A stretch of DNA of 64,000 nucleotides from Neorhizobium alkalisoli (lineage in GTDB: Bacteria > Pseudomonadota > Alphaproteobacteria > Rhizobiales > Rhizobiaceae), in NCBI RefSeq assembly GCF_007829835.1, contig NZ_VIWP01000001.1, positions 930,001-994,000 of the forward strand, in the 5' to 3' direction. The notes beneath the pieces were generated by a model. The model had not been told where the DNA came from. It did not search any database and worked only from the letters and a program-made list of their open reading frames with translations. Shown here in pieces: positions 58,559 through 64,000 of this stretch. Within the stretch, counting starts at the first letter, position 1; every line of letters starts with the position of its first letter. Made by a program: the position numbers and the translations under genes.

Positions 58559-60124
58559 TTACGATCTTATCGAAGCCCAGCGAAAATCCTGGCCGTAATT
58601 GACTGGCGAATACCGGATCCCGGAAACTTTCGTTGAGTAAGGCCCGTACCATCTCGTGTTATAGACAAATATGCAAGCAGCATCGTCCGTCACCATGCGG
58701 GTCATCTCCTCGTAAAGCGACTGCCGCTCCGCCTGATCGTCGGATACAAGGGCGCGGTCGAGCAGCTTGTCGAATTCCGGGTTGCGGTAATAGGCGAGCG
58801 AACGCTGGCCTTCGTAGCGTGTGCCGAAACCTTCGCCCACCCAGCTGTTCGGATCGAGATAGAAGGCGCTGCGCCAGATCGGCAAGATGTCCGGCCGCGT
58901 TTCCAGTCGATCCAGGCGCTTGGTGATCACCGGCCATGGGGCAACCGTTATGTTGCTTTCGATGCCGATCTTGCGGATCGCGGCCTGAAACAGGACGGCG
59001 GCCTGTTCGGATTCCGTAAAGCCTGAGAGCGCGTAGATCGAGAGCGGCCGCAAGGGTGCCTTGACGAGTTTCAGCTCTGCCGCGGCCTTGTCCAGATCAT
59101 AGGTGAAGGCTTTCAGGTCGCTGGGGGAACCCCACATCGTCTTCGGAAGCGGCCCCGGATTGCGTGAGACCGAGCCGTTCATCACGCCCTTGATGAAGCC
59201 GTCATAATCGAAGCAATAGGCGAGTGCGCGGCGGAAATGCACGTCGTTGAGCGGCGGCGCGGCATTGTTCATGGCAAGCAGGAAGACGCGCATCGCCTCC
59301 TGCTCGATGATCTGGACCTTGTCCGACTTTCGAAGCCGCTGGATCTGGTCATACCCCATATAGCCATCCGCGCCGTCGAAGTCGCCGCGCATCAGGCCGA
59401 GGACGCGCGTATTGGTCTCCAGGACGTTGCGAAACTCCAGCTCTTCGATCGGATCACCGCCAAAGCCGGCGAAATGTTTTTCAAAACGCTTTGCCGTCCA
59501 GCCGGTGGCGGGATCGAACTGCGTCAGCTGATAGGATCCCGAACCCGCTTCATTGCGCGCGAGCCAGGGCTCCGCCCAGTCACCATTGATCTCATGCTGT
59601 TTCAGCAATGCGCTGTTGACGACGGTAATGTCCGAGACCGTTGCGAGAAACGTCGCCGATGGGCTGTTGAGATTGAAGACGACGGTATTCTGATCGCGCG
59701 CCTGCGTGCTGCCCGGCTTGATGATATCCCTGTAGAGGCTCGAGGGCCCCTGACCCAAGGCAAGAATGCGTTCGATCGAATAGACGACATCCTGTGCGGT
59801 CACCGGCGTGCCGTCGTGAAAGATCGCGTCCGGCCTGAGCTTGAAAGCGTATGAGGTCCGGTCGGCAGAGACCGTGTGGCTTTCGGCCAGCCATGGGATC
59901 ATCTTGGGCGGATTGTCGACATAACGATAAAGGCCGTCATAAAGGTTAAGCCTTGCCCCGGCGCGCCCCGCGTCAAAAACCGTATGGGGATCGAGGGTGT
60001 CATAGGGAGAATTGTTCGCAAAGACGAACCTGTGCGGCGATCCGGCATAGGTCCGACCCGGAATGGCTTGCGCCAGACACGCCGAGCCCAGCAAGGTGGT
60101 AAATTCCCGGCGAGAAATTCTCAT
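58559..60124 (-). CDS. Peptide/nickel-type ABC substrate-binding protein, Tat-exported
   Basis: A 521-residue family 5 extracellular solute-binding protein. The N-terminus MRISRREFTTLLGSACLAQA is a twin-arginine signal, which fixes the start at 60124. The fold shows ANNSPYDTLDPHTVFDAGRA, YDGLYRYVDNPPKMIPWLAE, KLRPDAIFHDGTPVTAQDVV and LAYCFDYDGFIKGVMNGS. It delivers the ligand (peptide, glycoside or opine-like compound) to the DppBCDF-type subunits encoded after it. Confidence 0.93.
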   Translation of the reverse strand: MRISRREFTTLLGSACLAQAIPGRTYAGSPHRFVFANNSPYDTLDPHTVFDAGRAGARLNLYDGLYRYVDNPPKMIPWLAESHTVSADRTSYAFKLRPDAIFHDGTPVTAQDVVYSIERILALGQGPSSLYRDIIKPGSTQARDQNTVVFNLNSPSATFLATVSDITVVNSALLKQHEINGDWAEPWLARNEAGSGSYQLTQFDPATGWTAKRFEKHFAGFGGDPIEELEFRNVLETNTRVLGLMRGDFDGADGYMGYDQIQRLRKSDKVQIIEQEAMRVFLLAMNNAAPPLNDVHFRRALAYCFDYDGFIKGVMNGSVSRNPGPLPKTMWGSPSDLKAFTYDLDKAAAELKLVKAPLRPLSIYALSGFTESEQAAVLFQAAIRKIGIESNITVAPWPVITKRLDRLETRPDILPIWRSAFYLDPNSWVGEGFGTRYEGQRSLAYYRNPEFDKLLDRALVSDDQAERQSLYEEMTRMVTDDAACIFVYNTRWYGPYSTKVSGIRYSPVNYGQDFRWASIRS

Positions 60125-60257
60125 TCGATACCCCCTTTTGACGTCTCTCACCGGACAAGGCGTAGTCATGCACGCCTGTAAAATCGAGTTAAATCTGGTG
60201 AAATTGTTCCAACGGTAGCCGGCTGCAATTTCCCGGCCGAAACCTGGTTCAGCCCAG

Positions 60258-63134
60258 TTACGCCGAGGCGGCGATATCGACGCCCGTGCGGCAGAGGTTG
60301 AGGAGCAGACCGCGTGCCCGCGTCAGATCTGCAAAAGACTCGCTCCTCGGAAATTTGGCGCAGATTGTATTGAGAAGGTCATGTGCTTCCTCATCACGGC
60401 CGTCCTCGATCAGCTTTATCGACAAGGAGAGAGCCGCCCGAAGTTCGAGCGTAAGCACACCCATCGATGCCGCTTTTGAGATGGCATGGCCAAGTTGCTG
60501 CTCGGCCTTTTCTGGGCTTCCGAGTTGAAGCTCGGTAAGGGCGATGATGCGCATGATTTCAGGCATGCACCAATGGGCATCCTGCTGAATGGCCAGGGAA
60601 TGCGCCACCTGCGCCATGGCCTGCGCCTCGGAAACGCAATTGCAGTCAAGCAGCGCCTCGGCGACCATGGCATGATACATCGGAGCCCGCAGGACCTGCC
60701 TTGCCTCCATCATTTCCTTCAGCCGCGACTTCAGCTCGGCGATGGCACCCGGTTCCTGGCGCTTGGCGCGCAGGGCGCTCCTGAAGAAACGGCAGACTTC
60801 CCGCCACGCACCGACATCTTCCATCTTGCCGCATTCTTCGGCGGCAAGCAGAAATTCTTCAGCGGCGATATAGTCGCCCGACCAGAACGAGATCGGCACG
60901 GAGAAGACCGCGAGCGCATTCCACTGCGAGACGACGTGCCCGGAAACCTTCGCACGCTCGACGGCCGCGCGGGCGACCTGCATCGCCCGGGACGGCTCTC
61001 CCGAGGCCCAGAGCGCCAGAGACAGCGTGCATCGGACGCCGACGCCGCGCTCCGAATGAAAGCGGGCGAACCGTGCGGGGTCGCTCAGGCGACGATGGCG
61101 GGCGGCGAGACGCTCGAGCCTTTGCCGGGCAGTGGCCACCTCTCCTATGTAGATCTCGGCCGTTGCCATCATGCGATGTGCTTCATCGACGGCAAATGAA
61201 TCCGCCTGCGCTTCCGAAAGCCCGACCAGACGATGCAGGCCGGCAAGGGCTTCGAGCGGCTTGCCGGTATAGAGGAGGAACGACGACAGGCCCCACAGGC
61301 CCATGATCTCGTATTTCGTATCGCCGATCTCGATCGCGAGTTCGTAACATTCCCGCCACGCGCTTTCCGTATCGAGCGGCAGATGCTGTGCGAAGACGAG
61401 GCCGGAAGCGCGGGCGGCCACCAGCTTCATGATCAGCTCTTTCGGTCGGGTTGCGCATTCGCGTGTTGCGCGGAGGGCGCAATCGACACGCGTCTGCATC
61501 TCGTTCAACGCGGAAAGCTCGTACCACAAGGGGATTGTGGCGATCGTCAGCCGGATGCCCAGCATCCGGTCTCCCTTCGGGCCAAAAGCCCAATCCATGG
61601 CATTGCGCGCATCATCCAGCCGATGCGCGTATTCGGCCATCCATTCTCCCTTGTCGCGGCTCTCCGATTCACCCGCTGCCTTTTCGAACACGGCCAGCAT
61701 CGATAGCGCATGCCGCCGCAATGCATCATCGTGTTCGCCGGCATCGAGCAATCTCTCCGCCGCAAAGGCCCGCGTGCTTTCAAGAAGCCTGTAGGACTGA
61801 AGCCCATCCTGATACTCGGCACAGATGAGCGATTTGCTGGTCAACCGCTCGATACCGTCGATCGTCTGGGCAAGGTCATAGGGAATGACCCCGGCCATCA
61901 CAGCGGCATCCTCCATGCGGAACCGGCCAGCAAAAACCGAGAGGAACCGCAGGAGCGTCGCTTCTTCTTCGGACAGGAGCCTGTAGCTCCAGTCGAGGGT
62001 TGCCAGCAGCGTTTGCTGGCGAAGCGGTGCCGTGCGTTCGCCATTGCTGAGAAGAAGGAATTTTTGCTCAAGCATGGCATCCAAGGTCGGCAGGCCATAG
62101 GCAAATGTCTTGCTGGCAGCAAGCTCGATTGCAAGCGGTATGCCGTCAAGACGGCGGCAGATGGCGGAGACTAGGGGAGCGTCCGCATCGTTCAGCGTAT
62201 ATTCCTGGCGACCGCTGGCGCGCGCGACGAACAGTTTCACGGCACTGAATTCTGCGGCTTCCGTTGCGGTACCGCCCTGATTGGGACCGGGGGCGACGAG
62301 CCCGGGCAGTCGGTAAAGCTGTTCCGACGGGATGAAAAGCGGCTCGCGGCTGGTGGCAAGGATCCGCAAGTTTGGCAGCGCTTCCAGCAGTCGCATGACA
62401 ATCGAGGAGATGATTGGCGACAGATGCTCGCAATTGTCGAGGATCAGAAGCATCTCGCTGTCATGCAGGAGCGCAACCAGCTCCGACAATGTGTCGTCTG
62501 AGCGTTGTCTCGCACCCAGCCGTGCGGCGATGGCTGCCGTTGCATATTGCTCATCCCCAACCGTCGACATGTCGATGAAGGAAACGCCCTGCGCGTAGTC
62601 GGCAAGCACGTTGTGGGCGAGGGCGAGCGCGACCGTGGTCTTGCCGATGCCCCCGGAGCCCACGATCGTCAGGCATCTCGTATCGCGGAGCATCGCGGTA
62701 AGGCTGTCGATCTCCTCGGCGCGGCCGATGACGTCCTGCGGCTTGAGCGTCGGCTTCCATTGTTTTGCCGCGACCCTGACGGGATCGGGCTCCGAATGCT
62801 CGGTCTGGACATGCGAAACGAAACGGTATCCCCGGCCGGCAACGGTCGCGATGAAAGGTTCTTCCGAACCTTCCGTAAGGATCTTGCGCAGGCTTGCGAC
62901 ATTGACCTTGAGATTGCTTTCCTCGACATAGGTGCTCGGCCAGCAAAAGGCGATGAGCTCACTCTTGCTGACGACATCGCCCGGATGCCGCACGAGCAGG
63001 GTCAGGATATCGAGGGCCCTTCCACCGATCCTGACCGGCAGGCCGTCGCGCGACAGAAGCTGCCGTTCAGGGCTGAATCTGAACGGACCAAATATATAGG
63101 TTGTACTACCCGATTCGCCCTGGCGCGACGCCAT
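60258..63134 (-). CDS. Winged-helix regulator with STAND/NB-ARC ATPase and TPR-like region
   Basis: A 958-residue signal-transduction regulator. Residues about 12-98 form an OmpR/CadC-like winged helix (FGPFRFSPERQLLSRDGL, ALDILTLLVRHPGDVVSKSE, TVAGRGYRFV). Next is a STAND-type ATPase with Walker A GSGGIGKTTVALALAH (about 149-164), Walker B MLLILDNCEHL and ILATSREPLF. The rest is helical TPR-like repeats (about 450-950) that would sense a ligand or partner. There is no membrane helix and no kinase partner. Its gene is upstream of the Dpp-type importer on the same strand. ATG 63134 has GGGGCGGGA ahead. Confidence 0.9.
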   Translation of the reverse strand: MASRQGESGSTTYIFGPFRFSPERQLLSRDGLPVRIGGRALDILTLLVRHPGDVVSKSELIAFCWPSTYVEESNLKVNVASLRKILTEGSEEPFIATVAGRGYRFVSHVQTEHSEPDPVRVAAKQWKPTLKPQDVIGRAEEIDSLTAMLRDTRCLTIVGSGGIGKTTVALALAHNVLADYAQGVSFIDMSTVGDEQYATAAIAARLGARQRSDDTLSELVALLHDSEMLLILDNCEHLSPIISSIVMRLLEALPNLRILATSREPLFIPSEQLYRLPGLVAPGPNQGGTATEAAEFSAVKLFVARASGRQEYTLNDADAPLVSAICRRLDGIPLAIELAASKTFAYGLPTLDAMLEQKFLLLSNGERTAPLRQQTLLATLDWSYRLLSEEEATLLRFLSVFAGRFRMEDAAVMAGVIPYDLAQTIDGIERLTSKSLICAEYQDGLQSYRLLESTRAFAAERLLDAGEHDDALRRHALSMLAVFEKAAGESESRDKGEWMAEYAHRLDDARNAMDWAFGPKGDRMLGIRLTIATIPLWYELSALNEMQTRVDCALRATRECATRPKELIMKLVAARASGLVFAQHLPLDTESAWRECYELAIEIGDTKYEIMGLWGLSSFLLYTGKPLEALAGLHRLVGLSEAQADSFAVDEAHRMMATAEIYIGEVATARQRLERLAARHRRLSDPARFARFHSERGVGVRCTLSLALWASGEPSRAMQVARAAVERAKVSGHVVSQWNALAVFSVPISFWSGDYIAAEEFLLAAEECGKMEDVGAWREVCRFFRSALRAKRQEPGAIAELKSRLKEMMEARQVLRAPMYHAMVAEALLDCNCVSEAQAMAQVAHSLAIQQDAHWCMPEIMRIIALTELQLGSPEKAEQQLGHAISKAASMGVLTLELRAALSLSIKLIEDGRDEEAHDLLNTICAKFPRSESFADLTRARGLLLNLCRTGVDIAASA

Positions 63135-63457
63135 TCCCGCCCTATCCCCGTTAGGCCTTCGCACCCTCTTATATTCAATAAATCTAATTAGATATCATGA
63201 TTCACGGAAGGCGCGGCTTGCAAAATTAAACCCGCTGCAACGCCCAGTCCAGACGGGATACGTCAAAGGTTGCGTAGATGATCTGTCGCGTGATCACGAC
63301 TTGTTGACGAATTGTATCAGCGCGAACCAAGTGATCGCCAACAATATAGACTGAATGGTTCAGTCTGCTGATCCGGTATTTAATAGACTTGTTCGCGCAA
63401 AAGTTGATTTTTCTTTATTCTCTTCCGGAGGGTTGCTGGAATGTGGCCGGATGTCCT
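63135..63457. other. Intergenic region upstream of the STAND regulator
   Basis: This 323-base A/T-richer gap has no gene. It contains the 10-base palindrome TCTAATTAGA (63183-63192) near the regulator start and an inverted repeat AGACTGAA-tgg-TTCAGTCT (63348-63366), annotated separately. Confidence 0.6.
63348..63366. promoter_or_regulatory. Perfect 8-base inverted repeat, candidate operator or terminator stem
   Basis: AGACTGAA (63348-63355), tgg, TTCAGTCT (63359-63366). It lies between the BKACE stop (63458) and the regulator start (63134). Without a T run on the minus strand it looks more like an operator than a terminator. Confidence 0.4.
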
Positions 63458-64000
63458 TCAAGCCATTTCGGACCTGAGTTCATCGGCAGTTGCTGCCGTA
63501 TATCCGTATTGCAGGAGGTTATCTCTCACAAAGCCGACAAGCTCATCATTTCCGCTGGCCGTCCGGCCATCGTGCATGGAGAGGTTGTTCTCGAATCCGA
63601 CGCGAATATGCCCGCCCAGCAGTGCGCCGGCCGTAACGCAGGCCGCCTCGTTGCGGCCGAAGGCACAGGTGGTCCAATGCGGAAACCGGGGCATGGCACC
63701 GTCGAGAAAGGGCAGAAGGTCGGCTGGCGTCGATGTCTGGCCAACCGTATATCGGCCAAGCACGTAGAGAGCGGAAAGCCGCTCGAACGGGACCACGCCG
63801 CGGGTCTGCAGGTCGGCGAGCCATAACGCTTCGGCCGGCGTATAGAGAATGAATTGCGGCGCGATTTTTTCCTTCCGCAGCCATAACAGGAAGGCGGCGA
63901 ACTCCTTCTCGCTCTCCTTGCTCGGCAAGAGTTCGCGCAGGGCAAGCGACACCGCTTCCGGCTTCACCTCCCTCACCACCCGCATCTGTTCTGACGGATC
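63458..64000 (-). CDS. BKACE (DUF849) beta-keto acid cleavage enzyme, 5' end outside window
   Basis: The C-terminal 180 residues of a beta-keto acid cleavage enzyme, the family of 3-keto-5-aminohexanoate cleavage enzyme, which transfers acetoacetate-type units between a keto acid and acetyl-CoA. The frame is open to the window edge, so an internal Met at 63985 is not the start. Characteristic pieces are PQFILYTPAEALWLADLQTR, AMPRFPHWTTCAFGRNEAAC, GALLGGHIRVGFENNLSMHD and GNDELVGFVRDNL. It suggests catabolism of an amino acid or carnitine-like compound imported nearby. Confidence 0.9.
   Translation of the reverse strand, partial: DPSEQMRVVREVKPEAVSLALRELLPSKESEKEFAAFLLWLRKEKIAPQFILYTPAEALWLADLQTRGVVPFERLSALYVLGRYTVGQTSTPADLLPFLDGAMPRFPHWTTCAFGRNEAACVTAGALLGGHIRVGFENNLSMHDGRTASGNDELVGFVRDNLLQYGYTAATADELRSEMA

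Noticed and set aside
1..64000. CRISPR arrays, tRNA, rRNA, transposase genes
   Set aside because: No regularly spaced direct repeats, no cloverleaf-like or rRNA-like stretches and no intact transposase motifs were noticed when reading the window.

Overview
The window looks like part of a large secondary replicon (megaplasmid or chromid) of a Rhizobiaceae-type alphaproteobacterium. The strongest evidence is a complete repABC partition and replication module (36981-40661). It has three identical parS palindromes upstream, a counter-transcribed RNA gene between repB and repC, and a nearby gene of the rhizobial plasmid family DUF1612 (32991-34115). A RIME-like rhizobial palindromic repeat and RirA-type iron-responsive operators (TGA-N9-TCA) fit this placement. 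No rRNA, tRNA, CRISPR array or intact insertion sequence was seen.

Layout. (1) 1-9049: a truncated HlyD efflux adaptor and three OmpR-type response regulators, two with their histidine kinase, followed by envelope genes (small secreted protein, COG4705 membrane protein, PAP2 phosphatase, family 25 glycosyltransferase). (2) 9105-22682: an iron-siderophore locus. A leftward operon encodes an ATPase, two FecCD permeases, a binding protein, a PepSY-flavodoxin-reductase fusion and two PstS-like proteins that have no signal peptide. It diverges from two tandem paralogous TonB receptors, the second of which is frameshifted in a T6 run. (3) 22768-34115: RpiR, LysR and IclR regulators, an SDR, and a redox locus. 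The redox locus has a flavodoxin and an adrenodoxin-reductase-type flavoprotein diverging from a Rieske-only protein, a Rieske-less oxygenase alpha subunit and an unrecognised protein. A DMT exporter, an enolase-superfamily enzyme and the DUF1612 protein follow. (4) 34116-40661: parS region and repABC. (5) 40766-48554: a second iron system with FecI sigma factor, FecR anti-sigma, STN-type TonB receptor and ABC importer. (6) 48657-54833: a GntR(FCD) regulator diverging from a Tau/Ssu-type ABC importer with a dihydropyrimidinase-like hydrolase, an SDR and a GlcG/HbpS protein. (7) 54857-64000: a Dpp/Opp-type importer, a large winged-helix/STAND ATPase regulator and a truncated BKACE (DUF849) enzyme.

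How the genes work together. The two iron systems are wired differently: the first appears to be under RirA-type repression, the second under surface signalling through FecI/FecR. The remaining blocks are nutrient uptake or catabolic units, most with their own regulator alongside, as is typical of rhizobial accessory replicons.

The two most unusual loci are the apparent split Rieske oxygenase with its own flavoprotein chain (25598-29888) and the pair of apparently cytosolic PstS-fold proteins at the end of the siderophore operon (9105-11088). All functions are inferred from sequence motifs and context; no database search was possible.
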